Source: JAXDBV01 sp034678415 (GTDB lineage Bacteria; Bacteroidota; Bacteroidia; Bacteroidales; VadinHA17). From it: a stretch of DNA of 17,841 bases. Every line of letters begins with the position of its first letter. Positions within the stretch are counted from its first letter, which is position 1. Shown piece by piece: positions 7,208 through 15,499 of the stretch. The position numbers and the translations under genes were made by a program. The stretch lies in contig JAXDBV010000308.1 of assembly GCA_034678415.1 (NCBI GenBank), positions 1 through 17,841 of the forward strand, written 5' to 3'. The notes under the pieces were generated by a model. It was not told where the DNA came from, searched no databases, and was given only the letters and a program-made list of their open reading frames with translations.

Positions 7208-7517
7208 CCGTTGTCCCCGGGACACGAAACGGACAGCATTAATGATAAGACCTTGTCGTGGTTGCCGGTGGTTCTCCGGTCAACGATGCTTAATCTTGAA
7301 CATTGAAAATATGGGGAAGATCATTTATGAACAGATCAAAGGGGTGTCTTCAAGTTATTAAATCCTCAACTGACCAAAGTAACCAATACTATCAAGCAGC
7401 AATCGGCCAAAATATAAATGAAAATAACGGTTGCATGTACAGGTCCGGTTTGCGTACGCCCTATGGTTGCTATCACCCGGGTAGCACACCGGTGTGGGAG
7501 AGAACCGTCAGACAGGG
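7208..7517 (+). other. Spacer rich in stable hairpins, possible structured RNA or intron remnant
   Basis: The 496-base spacer before the GH172 gene has no convincing protein. A 73-codon frame (7303-7524) has no recognisable domain, and a 22-codon frame (7521-7589) sits after AGGGAGG but has zero spacing to its ATG. Instead there are several stems: TGTCC (7212-7216) with GGACA (7220-7224); TCGT, TTG and CCGG (about 7256-7267) with CCGG, CAA and ACGA (to about 7287); and a branched set where CCCT (7459-7462) and GGTT (7465-7468) pair with AACC (7503-7506) and AGGG (7514-7517), enclosing GCTA/TAGC (7469-7472, 7482-7485) and the palindrome ACACCGGTGT (7486-7495). The branched part loosely recalls group II intron RNA, but I cannot identify a domain V. 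Confidence 0.25.
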
Positions 7518-7599
7518 AGGATGAGAACAGACATTCAGTTTGAGCTTATGGTTCGGATTCAACCGGGGATCATGAACAAAGACCACTAACAATAAACCT

Positions 7600-9714
7600 A
7601 TGAAACTGTTTCAAAAACAATGGATTTGGATACTTCTGGTATCCATGAGCCTGATCCTGTTGTCATGTAACCGGCCGGTGGTGAGCCTGGAGAACCTGCT
7701 GGATGAGATGACCGACAGGGAAAATATCACCCGTTATCCTGAAGTGCCGTTTACTCTTGGCCAATTCAGCAGTTATGACAGGGAATCGGTTGCACCGGGC
7801 AGACCGGGCTGGTTTGCCAACATGGATCGTACCATGTTTATCCGTGTTGAGGAAAATCAGGGCAGGACTGAGCATGTCATGGTTGACACCAGGGGGCCCG
7901 GCGCCATTGTCCGGATATGGATGACTTTTGCCGGGAATGAACCGGGAAAGGGGATACTCCGGATTTACTTTGACGATAATCCTGTCCCGGTCATAGAAGG
8001 AGCTGCCATTGACATACTCAGCGGGGGAGCTTTGGTGAGTGAACCCCTGGCTTCGTCGGTTTCGGATCTGTCTCCATATGACAACAGGGGCCATAACCTG
8101 TATCTGCCGATGCCTTACTATAGAAGCTGCAAGATCACCTATGAAAGCAGGAACATCACCAATCCCGGTAATAAAGGAAACACAGGGGAGAGCGTCTATT
8201 ATAATATCAATTACAGGACCTATCCTGAGACAACGAAAGTCGAGACGTTCAGCATGGGAAGGCTTGCCAGGGCAGGGAAGAAACTGGCGGAGGTGCAGCG
8301 CGAATGGATGAACCGGGAGAGGGACAGGGATCTTGAAGGATGCGAGGTACGCGAAATGCACGATACGTTGTTGCCGGGCGATGCATGGACCACTGAATTG
8401 AAAGGTAACGGGGTGATCAGGTTTATAAGGCTGAAGATCAAGGCTTCACACCTCCCCCGAGCATTGCGTACGGCCATCCTTGAAATGCACTTCGACGGGG
8501 AACAGACGGTCTGGTGCCCCGCGGGTGATTTTTTCGGAACGGGATACCAGTGCAAGACGGTTAATACATGGTATACAGCGGTGGACGAAGACGGGACAAT
8601 GGCCGAATACTGGTTGATGCCGTTTGAGAGGGAGGCGCGACTGGTGATATCGAATATCGGCGACCAGGAGATGGAAATCATGGGTGAACTGGGATGGGAA
8701 AGCTACAAATGGGACGACAGGAGCATGCACTTTGGCGTTTCCTGGCATCAATATTCCTCCATTTTTACCAGGGAAGGACTGGCTCGCGGGAATCCCGGCA
8801 GCCCCTTTGACCTGAATTTTGTAAAACTCGATGGTCAGGGGTTATACGTGGGAGATGGACTGGTACTGTTCAACACAGCTTATATCTGGTGGGGTGAGGG
8901 GGATGAAAAGATCTATGTCGACGGCGAGGCCTTTCCTTCACACTTCGGTACCGGCACAGAGGACTATTACGGGTATGCCTGGGGTGGCAGGTCAAAGTCA
9001 TTCTCCAATCATCCTCTCATAGCCCAGCCTGATGCCGGTGGTAATGCCAAACCTGGGTATGTGGTCAACCTCCGGTACAGGAGCCTCGATGTGATCCCGT
9101 TCCGGGAGGGCCTGACCGTGGATATGGAGCTTTGGCACTGGCATTCCACCTGGATCAACTACGCCCCGGTATGCTATTTTTATCTCCGTCCCGGGGGTAG
9201 AAGCAACATTGCTCCCGACAGGGAAGGCGCCCTGGCAAAAGTCGCCTTACACAGCACGGACATCATCGATAACACCGTTAAGGACGGCATGATAGAAGCA
9301 GAACATATGCCTTTTTACAATTCGTGCGGTAACAAAAGAGGCAGTATGATCATTAATCCTCTCGATGAGGTGGCACTGAGTGGTCACCTGCAGGTATTGT
9401 GGAACGACGGAGCGCCCGGTGATACCATCTCCTTTTCATTTATTTCAGAAAAAGAAGGCATTTTTCAGTTAACGGGTGATTTTCCGGCCGGACCTGCTTT
9501 CGGGAAGTTTATTTGTTGCCTCAACGGAGCGTCTGTTGGAAAGGAATTTTCGCCGACAGCCGGCAAGAGGGAAATCAGAACCATCCCGCTGGGGGAAGTT
9601 ACCTTAAATGAAGGATCCAATATAATATCTTTTGTTGTTCGTCCCGGAGACCGCAAAAGCCACTTTTTTGCACTTGACAGGCTGAGAATGTTATCTTACG
9701 GGCAACGGGAATGA
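7600..9714 (+). CDS. DUF2961 / GH172 family lipoprotein, putative glycoside hydrolase
   Basis: A 704-residue lipoprotein: a short positive N-terminus, a hydrophobic stretch and the lipobox LLSC with Cys23, so it is probably anchored to the outer membrane or periplasmic face. Residues about 60-555 match the DUF2961 family, now GH172, whose studied members act on difructose dianhydride I or on alpha-D-arabinofuranosides. Two jelly-roll-like halves are visible (from about 95 and about 275). WWGEGDE (430-436) and GTGTEDYYG (450-458) are the conserved core. Glu433 and Glu454 are 21 residues apart, the same spacing as the catalytic pair I recall for the founding enzyme (E270 and E291), so they are the likely catalytic residues. 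Residues about 580-704 form a separate beta-rich domain, perhaps carbohydrate-binding. The gene stands alone, with no SusC/SusD pair or other glycosidase beside it, so its substrate is unknown. Confidence 0.87.
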   Translation: MKLFQKQWIWILLVSMSLILLSCNRPVVSLENLLDEMTDRENITRYPEVPFTLGQFSSYDRESVAPGRPGWFANMDRTMFIRVEENQGRTEHVMVDTRGPGAIVRIWMTFAGNEPGKGILRIYFDDNPVPVIEGAAIDILSGGALVSEPLASSVSDLSPYDNRGHNLYLPMPYYRSCKITYESRNITNPGNKGNTGESVYYNINYRTYPETTKVETFSMGRLARAGKKLAEVQREWMNRERDRDLEGCEVREMHDTLLPGDAWTTELKGNGVIRFIRLKIKASHLPRALRTAILEMHFDGEQTVWCPAGDFFGTGYQCKTVNTWYTAVDEDGTMAEYWLMPFEREARLVISNIGDQEMEIMGELGWESYKWDDRSMHFGVSWHQYSSIFTREGLARGNPGSPFDLNFVKLDGQGLYVGDGLVLFNTAYIWWGEGDEKIYVDGEAFPSHFGTGTEDYYGYAWGGRSKSFSNHPLIAQPDAGGNAKPGYVVNLRYRSLDVIPFREGLTVDMELWHWHSTWINYAPVCYFYLRPGGRSNIAPDREGALAKVALHSTDIIDNTVKDGMIEAEHMPFYNSCGNKRGSMIINPLDEVALSGHLQVLWNDGAPGDTISFSFISEKEGIFQLTGDFPAGPAFGKFICCLNGASVGKEFSPTAGKREIRTIPLGEVTLNEGSNIISFVVRPGDRKSHFFALDRLRMLSYGQRE

Positions 9715-9968
9715 TAATCCCTGCAAGACAGAACGATGACAGCCCGCCTTCACATCTTTCCGTAAGGCAGCCCGTTATGATAAATTACCCTGCTATACTG
9801 CAAGCACTTTATGGCAAAGGTGGTATAATATGCAAATGATATAATAGCCATAAAGAAAAAATAGCCTATAATAGTTGGTAAAATATAGCTGAGATATAGA
9901 AAGAATGGATGTTTAATAAGAGGAATATAATTCAGTAAATTTCTGTTTGGAAACAGGTCAAACAAAAA

Positions 9969-10004
9969 AAAGCCACCTGTATCGTATTTTATCCAGGTGG
10001 CTTT
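9969..10004 (-). terminator. Rho-independent terminator of the M24 peptidase gene
   Basis: AAAGCCACCTG (9969-9979) pairs perfectly with CAGGTGGCTTT (9994-10004), 11 bp with a 14-base loop. Read on the minus strand it is followed by a long T run, directly after the M24 gene. It could also slow plus-strand transcripts from the GH172 gene. The rest of 9715-9968 is A/T-rich with no convincing gene; a weak stem GCCTT/AAGGC lies at about 9748-9770. Confidence 0.85.
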
Positions 10005-10028
10005 AATTTCGGATGCTTTTGTGAATGA

Positions 10029-11396
10029 TTATCTTATAAGATAAAAGCTGGTTTGTCTGCCATCCATGAAAACTGTTTCTTTACCTGTGAACAGCACCAC
10101 TTCTTCCATACCAAACACCAGTTGTTGTCCATCCAGTTCCGGTACCGGCATTGCAACGCTAAGTTCGGCTGTATAGGTGCTATTGGCCGATAGTTTCACA
10201 TCTCCTCTCCCCGGTTCATTCACCTGTTCCCAGGGCAGGCCAATCAACGGACCCGGTTCATGGGGAAAATATCCGACGGAATGGGAATAGATTCTTGGAT
10301 TGGGAATTCCCTGTGCTCTGGCCCGGTTTAAAATATTTGTCAGGATCTCATTGCCTGTGAGGCCTTCCTTGAATTCAGCACAGTAGACATCCTGCAGCCG
10401 GTTTCCTTCTGCCATCAGCTTCCTGAGGCTTTCCGGCACATCATTTTCGCCCGGCCTTAACACATATCCCCATTCCTGATGATCGGTATTATAGAGCATA
10501 TACTTCAATCCCACATCACACTTGATGACGTCTCCGGGTCGTATAACGATGTCTGTTTTGTCGAGTTTACGGGCATCAGCTGAAAGCCTGGCCCTTATCC
10601 TGAAAGATGGATTGAATGACTTTTCCAGACCCAGGTCAACCGCTCGCTGCCAGTAATAGTATTCCAGGTCCTCGATAGTCGAAATATTGGGAGTGATCAC
10701 TTTATTCGAGAATATTTCAGCCAGGATGGCATGTGAAATGGCCTGTGCATGTTCCATGATCTCTATCTCCTCGTCGAGGAGTGTCATTCCCCATAAAATG
10801 GTCATTGGTTCAGCCGAGGCTAGCCGTTCAATATATTTTTTCCCGAGGGCTTCCGTTATTCTGTTCATCATGGGAACGGTAAGTCCGCCTGCAGCCCATT
10901 GAATCTCTCCGATATTGATCCCGATCTTTTTGGGATCCCGTTCCCTGACGATTCTTCCCAGGCACTCCCACTGGCTTTCTCCCTGGTCCTTATCCCACGC
11001 GCCGGAGTTCCACACATTGTCGAACAGTCCGCTCAGGTTACAGCGGGAGATATTGAGCCTCTCCACCCTGGTGCCCGGTCCACTGTGATACAGGACAAGT
11101 ATCTGTGTGATGGGACACCATAACTTATGCGGGATCATGGTTTCATAAACAGGATCAGGATTATCTTCATTGCAGGCAATGATCCACATGTCAAAGCCTG
11201 TCTGTTCCATAATCGCCGGCAGGAGCTGTTCAAAACGCTTCAGTATTATCTGATTTACAACTTCCACCTGCTCCCTGACCCCCAGCACCGCAGGTATGTT
11301 TTTTACCTCAGTCTGAGCTTGTGTGTTCATGGAATGGAACAGGAAAATCATCATTGATGGAATAATGATCGCTTTACTGATAGATAGCTTATTCAT
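10029..11396 (-). CDS. Secreted M24-family metallopeptidase (Xaa-Pro aminopeptidase-like)
   Basis: 455 residues with an N-terminal signal peptide (hydrophobic IIIPSMMIFLF, probable cleavage after NTQAQ), so exported to the periplasm or beyond. Residues about 50-200 resemble the creatinase-type N-terminal domain (GFDMWIIACNEDNP), and the C-terminal half has the pita-bread fold of M24. All five metal ligands can be placed: Asp294, Asp305 (the 11-residue spacing seen in methionine aminopeptidase), His372 in HSVGYFPHEPGP with the second conserved His379, Glu411, and Glu431 or Glu432. It should therefore bind two metal ions and be active, most likely removing an N-terminal residue before proline. 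Flanking sequence is unusual in that the Asp-region reads NTDHQEWG rather than the commoner SD-T/I-R, so substrate choice may differ. It is a single gene with its own terminator. Confidence 0.9.
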   Translation of the reverse strand: MNKLSISKAIIIPSMMIFLFHSMNTQAQTEVKNIPAVLGVREQVEVVNQIILKRFEQLLPAIMEQTGFDMWIIACNEDNPDPVYETMIPHKLWCPITQILVLYHSGPGTRVERLNISRCNLSGLFDNVWNSGAWDKDQGESQWECLGRIVRERDPKKIGINIGEIQWAAGGLTVPMMNRITEALGKKYIERLASAEPMTILWGMTLLDEEIEIMEHAQAISHAILAEIFSNKVITPNISTIEDLEYYYWQRAVDLGLEKSFNPSFRIRARLSADARKLDKTDIVIRPGDVIKCDVGLKYMLYNTDHQEWGYVLRPGENDVPESLRKLMAEGNRLQDVYCAEFKEGLTGNEILTNILNRARAQGIPNPRIYSHSVGYFPHEPGPLIGLPWEQVNEPGRGDVKLSANSTYTAELSVAMPVPELDGQQLVFGMEEVVLFTGKETVFMDGRQTSFYLIR

Positions 11397-12244
11397 GTTT
11401 GTTTGGGATTATGAATTGTTAAACAATAGAATTATCTCATAGACCTCGAGTATTCATTCTTTATGGGTAATACAGGACATGAACGGTACCGGATGGATAA
11501 GTCATTTGCACACCGGAGAATTCGGTAAATATTTTATTTGAGACTGTTCCCCCTTTGGCCGGATCGATATTCATTCTTTATTCAGATATTGTTTTGAACG
11601 TGATTATAGAATGATTACGGAGCATTCCTGATTCGAAATGTAGTGCCGTTTGTAAATGTGATTTTCATTTATGGTCGTTCATCATCAACAGAGAATCGTG
11701 CATTGATGACAGTAAATATAATGTTTTCTTCATGAAATAAACCATTAAGCCGGGTGCGATTAAATTTTATTGTATTTTCTCTTCAATGATTTTCTCCTGC
11801 CCTGGATCTCATGAGTGAGGTGTGAATATTAATAAGCCAATGATTTTGAATATGATTATTTTCTCATCCTGAATGTTAGCACGAGTGACCGCAGTTTGCC
11901 GCCGGTTGCATAACCTGACTGCCATGTAACGGGCAGGTGCGACCTTCATGCTGTATTCACTCAGGCAGGAACGAACTACTGTTGTTGAAAGGTTTTGACA
12001 AAAACCTGTTAGAAACAGTAATACCATAGGCGATGATTTTCTCCCCTTATGACTGCCTTCCGTGTGATTTCTCCTTTTCTGGCCACAAAGTTCCTCTCAT
12101 TCACCCAAAAACTTGCTTATACACAGGTATTTACATGCCTTTAAGGAAATAGATTATGTAATAAATTGCCTGACAATGAATATTGGCTTATATTTCCTTT
12201 AAAGATGCAGTACAACCGATTCTAACAGGATTAACCATTAAGTC
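11397..12244. other. 848-base spacer without a convincing gene
   Basis: It separates the minus-strand M24 gene from the plus-strand repeat protein and should hold both promoters. Only short frames occur; a 72-codon minus frame (11809-12027) has no recognisable domain. A 14-base direct repeat (TATTCATTCTTTAT) occurs at 11451-11464 and 11568-11581. Near the right end lies a candidate promoter with an overlapping inverted repeat (12139-12204). I see no tRNA or known RNA. Confidence 0.5.
12165..12196 (+). promoter_or_regulatory. Candidate Bacteroidota promoter of the repeat-protein gene
   Basis: ATTG at 12165-12168, 20 bases, then TATATTTC at 12189-12196, each one base off the TTTG/TAnnTTTG consensus. 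It lies about 40-50 bases upstream of the ATG at 12245. CTTTAAGGAAAT (12139-12150) and ATTTCCTTTAAAG (12192-12204) are inverted copies with one bulged base, and the right arm overlaps the -7 element, so a regulator could bind there. Confidence 0.35.
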
Positions 12245-15139
12245 ATGAAAAAAAAATTGTTCATTTTACATTTATTGGCAGTGTATTGGCTAACCCTTCC
12301 CTTGTTTTCCCAGTCATCGGAAGGATTCAGTTATCAGGCTGTGGTCAGGAATGCATCCGGTGCCATCCTGGCAAACCAGAATGTTGGTTTCCGTTTCAGC
12401 ATCCTGCAAGGTGGTGAGGCAGGTACGACGGCATACTGTGAAACGTGGGATCTTAACACCAGTAACCAGGGTGTTGTGGTCCTTGTGATTGGGCAGGGAT
12501 TGCCCGTCTCCGGCACGTTTTCTGGAATACAATGGAACGCCGGACCATATTACCTTAAGGTGGAGATGGATCCTGCCGGAGGGACGGCATACGGTTTGTC
12601 AGAAATAAGAAGGATCCAGCCCGTGGCCTATGCCCTGTATTCGGAACAGACCGCGGCTGTTGCTCCCGGGAAGCTGGAAGTGACGGGGGACGCCGGTCAG
12701 AACGATGAAGAAGCTCTCTTTGAGGTGAAACGGAATGACGGCCAACCGGTATTTGCCGTCTATCCTGATGGCGTCAGGGTTTATGTTGAAGACCTGCCCG
12801 GCAAGGGGAGCAAGGGTGGCTTTGCAGTAGGCGGATTCAGCCCCGGAAAGGGCATCACCGATGAGTACCTGAGAGTGACTCCCGATAGTGTGCGTATTTA
12901 TGTTGATCCCGCTACAGGTAAAGGAAGCAAGGGAGGTTTTGCTGTGGGAGGCTATGACCCCGGGAAAGGTGTGGATCAGGAATACCTGCGTGTCACTCCT
13001 GACAGCGTGAGGGTTTATGTTGCCGATGACTATACCAAAGGGAGCAAGGGCGGGTTTGCCGTGGGAGGGTTTACTGCCGGGAAGGAAACGGTAAATAACT
13101 ACCTTGATCTGACACCTCAGAACTACTTCATCGGCCACCTCAGCGGGAGCAATATAACATCGGGCTTATATAATTCAACCCTGGGGTATGAAAGCGGTTT
13201 AAATATCCTGTCGGGCGAAAGCAATGCTTTTATCGGATACCAGAGCGGTTATAAAAACACTACCGGGTCAGGAAACCTTTTTCTGGGGTATAAAACAGGG
13301 TACAACAATGAATTCGGAAATTATAATTCCTTCCTCGGTTACATGGCCGGGCAGGCAAACACCACCGGGGTGTTCAACACTTTTCTTGGCAGCTTCGCCG
13401 GGTACAGCAATACAGAGGGGTCCAATAATACCTTCGTGGGCGATTCAACCGGCTTTGGAAATCTTACCGGCTATCGTAATACCTTTGTTGGCACGGGATG
13501 CGGACTTCACAATGATTACGGGGACGAGAACGTGTTCATCGGGAACCGCTCAGGGTACATGAACCGTTCCGGTGAGAAGAATGTATTTATCGGTACCGGT
13601 GCCGGACTGTCAAACACCACGGGATTCAATAATGTGTTTATCGGCAACCAGACCGGCCGTTCAAATATCAGCGGGTTTTCAAATGTTATCATCGGCATTA
13701 ATGCGGGTTATATGTTCGACGGCGACCTCGGGAACACGTTTATTGGTGATAACGCGGGTAAAAATACGGTTAAAAGCCATAAAAATGTGTTTCTGGGCGC
13801 TTTTTGCGGTTATAACGATAAATACAGTACACAGGAAAGCAATTCCAATGTGTTTATCGGCAATGCAGCGGGGTTTAGCAGCCCGGGCGGCGCCAGTAAT
13901 GTGTTTATCGGATTCGAAGCCGGTTATTCAAACGATGTGTCGTTCAACAATGTCATGCTGGGCTTCAGGAGCGGCGTTAACAACACCACCGGGTGCGATA
14001 ATGTGTTCATCGGCTCGATGGCGGGATCCTCGTTCACCACGGGAGAGGGAAACACGATGATCGGCAACAGTGCGGGGGTCAATACCACATCCTCGATGAA
14101 TAACCTGTTTATCGGCGCAAATGCCGGCAGCGGGAATATTGACGGGCAAACCAATGTTGTGCTGGGTTCCTGGGCCGGCTCCGAGGGTCCCCTGGGTAAC
14201 GGGAATGTCCTTGTTGGGATGGATGCCGGAAGAGGCGGCGCGGGTAATTCAAACATATATATCGGCAACGGCGCAGGCAGTAAATTCGGTGGCGACATGA
14301 ATATTTTCCTCGGATATGGCGCGGGAGAAAACCAGAAAGGATCAGGGTACTTCATTGTGGACGCCAACTCGGGCGACAGCACCGAGGTGCTGCTCTTCGG
14401 GAATTTCTTTGAGGATATCCTCCGCATAAACGGGAAAGTGGGAATTGGAGCCCACCCTCTCAGCAATGTTGACCTGACAGTCAATAATGACCATGACTGC
14501 GGGGTGGCTGCCATCAGGGGGAGGGGGAACGGCTATAACTATTCCCAGATTTGTCTGATGTCACAGGAAGCGGAAATATCAAAACACTGGGAACTTAATC
14601 ATAACACATCAAATGCGTTTACGCTGGTTTACCATGACGGGGCTTCCCTTTGGAAGGAACAGATGAATCTCAATCCTGACGGCCGGCTCACCCTCGGCGG
14701 TGAGCCCGTAACGGCAGTCATTCTTGATGTGAGAGGGAATGCACAGTTTCGCTCCGTGGGATCCGGCGCCTATTACGCCCCTCTGAATATCACGGCCGAC
14801 GGCACCCTGACAACGGCGACATCCGATGCCTCACTCAAAACTAATATCACGACCATTACCGATGGCCTGGCACTGGTGAAAGCATTGGGCGGAGTGAATT
14901 ATCATTGGATAAACGATAATTCGGACAAACAAAAGATTGGATTCATAGCCCAGGAGGTGGAACAGGTACTTCCCCAGGTGGTTTTCACTAACCGGGTGGA
15001 TGGCCTGAAAGGCATCAACTACGGGGAAATTACGGCTGTGCTCGTGGAAGCCATGAAACAACAGCAGGAAATCATTGAGAATCAGCAACAACAGATCGAT
15101 GAGCTGAAAACATTCATCGATAAGCTGGCTGACAGGTAA
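12245..15139 (+). CDS. Exported repeat protein with C-terminal S74 intramolecular chaperone (tail-fibre/adhesin-like)
   Basis: 964 residues. A signal peptide ends near LPLFSQ. Residues about 22-140 form the N-terminal domain common to Bacteroidota tail-fibre-domain proteins (EGFSYQAVVRN, RRIQPVAYALYSEQ). Three 39-residue repeats follow (177-293, each with KGSKGGFAVGG), then 23 repeats of mostly 17 residues (310-703), consensus NVFIG-x-x-AG-x-x-N-x-T-G, which should form a beta-roll or YadA-head-like stalk. A connecting region leads to the C-terminal chaperone of endosialidase (Peptidase S74), residues about 860-964. This has SDASLKTNI at its start, where Ser860 is the expected self-cleavage residue, GFIAQEVEQVLPQVV, and a final Gln-rich coiled coil. 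In this family the chaperone trimerises the stalk and then cuts itself off. A surface adhesin or fibre is likely; phage origin is possible but no other phage gene is nearby. Confidence 0.9.
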   Translation: MKKKLFILHLLAVYWLTLPLFSQSSEGFSYQAVVRNASGAILANQNVGFRFSILQGGEAGTTAYCETWDLNTSNQGVVVLVIGQGLPVSGTFSGIQWNAGPYYLKVEMDPAGGTAYGLSEIRRIQPVAYALYSEQTAAVAPGKLEVTGDAGQNDEEALFEVKRNDGQPVFAVYPDGVRVYVEDLPGKGSKGGFAVGGFSPGKGITDEYLRVTPDSVRIYVDPATGKGSKGGFAVGGYDPGKGVDQEYLRVTPDSVRVYVADDYTKGSKGGFAVGGFTAGKETVNNYLDLTPQNYFIGHLSGSNITSGLYNSTLGYESGLNILSGESNAFIGYQSGYKNTTGSGNLFLGYKTGYNNEFGNYNSFLGYMAGQANTTGVFNTFLGSFAGYSNTEGSNNTFVGDSTGFGNLTGYRNTFVGTGCGLHNDYGDENVFIGNRSGYMNRSGEKNVFIGTGAGLSNTTGFNNVFIGNQTGRSNISGFSNVIIGINAGYMFDGDLGNTFIGDNAGKNTVKSHKNVFLGAFCGYNDKYSTQESNSNVFIGNAAGFSSPGGASNVFIGFEAGYSNDVSFNNVMLGFRSGVNNTTGCDNVFIGSMAGSSFTTGEGNTMIGNSAGVNTTSSMNNLFIGANAGSGNIDGQTNVVLGSWAGSEGPLGNGNVLVGMDAGRGGAGNSNIYIGNGAGSKFGGDMNIFLGYGAGENQKGSGYFIVDANSGDSTEVLLFGNFFEDILRINGKVGIGAHPLSNVDLTVNNDHDCGVAAIRGRGNGYNYSQICLMSQEAEISKHWELNHNTSNAFTLVYHDGASLWKEQMNLNPDGRLTLGGEPVTAVILDVRGNAQFRSVGSGAYYAPLNITADGTLTTATSDASLKTNITTITDGLALVKALGGVNYHWINDNSDKQKIGFIAQEVEQVLPQVVFTNRVDGLKGINYGEITAVLVEAMKQQQEIIENQQQQIDELKTFIDKLADR
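12773..13123 (+). repeat. Three tandem 117-bp (39-residue) repeats inside the repeat protein
   Basis: The units at residues 177-215, 216-254 and 255-293 share VR-[VI]-YV, KGSKGGFAVGG and, in the first two, EYLRVTPDS. Unit lengths are identical, and the third has diverged (NNYLDLTPQN). Equal length and in-frame phasing point to duplication within the gene. Confidence 0.85.
13172..14353 (+). repeat. 23 tandem 17-residue (51-bp) repeats, consensus NVFIG..AG..N.TG
   Basis: Starting at residue 310, units begin N-[VTSLAI]-x-[ILV]-G and have Gly again at position 9. Unit lengths are 17 except unit 13 (21), units 21-22 (16) and unit 23 (18). Extra residues in unit 13 fall in its loop, so the frame of the fold is kept. 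The regular spacing suggests one coil per unit of a beta-solenoid or trimeric stalk. Confidence 0.88.
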
Positions 15140-15162
15140 CAAGGAGGCTATGAGCCATCCCC

Positions 15163-15195
15163 GGCAGGGTCGCGCGGTAACCTTATTGCCTTTTT
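15163..15195 (+). terminator. Probable terminator after the repeat-protein gene
   Basis: GGCA and GGGT (15163-15170) pair with ACCT (15180-15183, one G-T pair) and TGCC (15187-15190) with a three-base bulge. Five T follow at 15191-15195. The position is 24 bases after the stop. The rest of the spacer to 15499 holds no recognisable gene or clear promoter. Confidence 0.4.
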
Positions 15196-15499
15196 CATCC
15201 CCGATGGATGAAGGAAATACGCCTTCCGGGCTCAGGATAACGGTTTTCTTATGATGATCATTCAGGGGATGAAGGGATGTAACAGGTATCACCTTCTTTT
15301 TACCTGGCTATCCAGGGTTAAGGGAGCCACGGGCTTCCTCGCCTTCCTGTTTCAAAAGATGAAAAAGTCCAACCTTTTCGTGGGAACTCCGTATACTTTA
15401 TTATGGGCATTTGTCATAATTGTTTCCTGATATGACGGCAGGGACAGCAAATATGGCGATGGAATTGATGCCTGAAGGATTCACCGGCAGTTGTCAGGA

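Noticed and set aside
7303..7524. 73-codon plus-strand frame before the GH172 gene
   Set aside because: Composition is not protein-like, no domain is seen, and its second half overlaps paired stems better explained as structure.
9750..9965. 71-codon minus-strand hydrophobic frame downstream of the M24 gene
   Set aside because: It needs a TTG start inside the T run of the M24 terminator and lies in A/T-rich DNA, where hydrophobic frames arise by chance. It could be a remnant but no family is visible.
13572..14060. Long out-of-frame readings within the 17-residue repeat region, both strands
   Set aside because: They are shadows of the 51-bp periodic coding sequence; any frame stays open when the repeat unit lacks stops in it.
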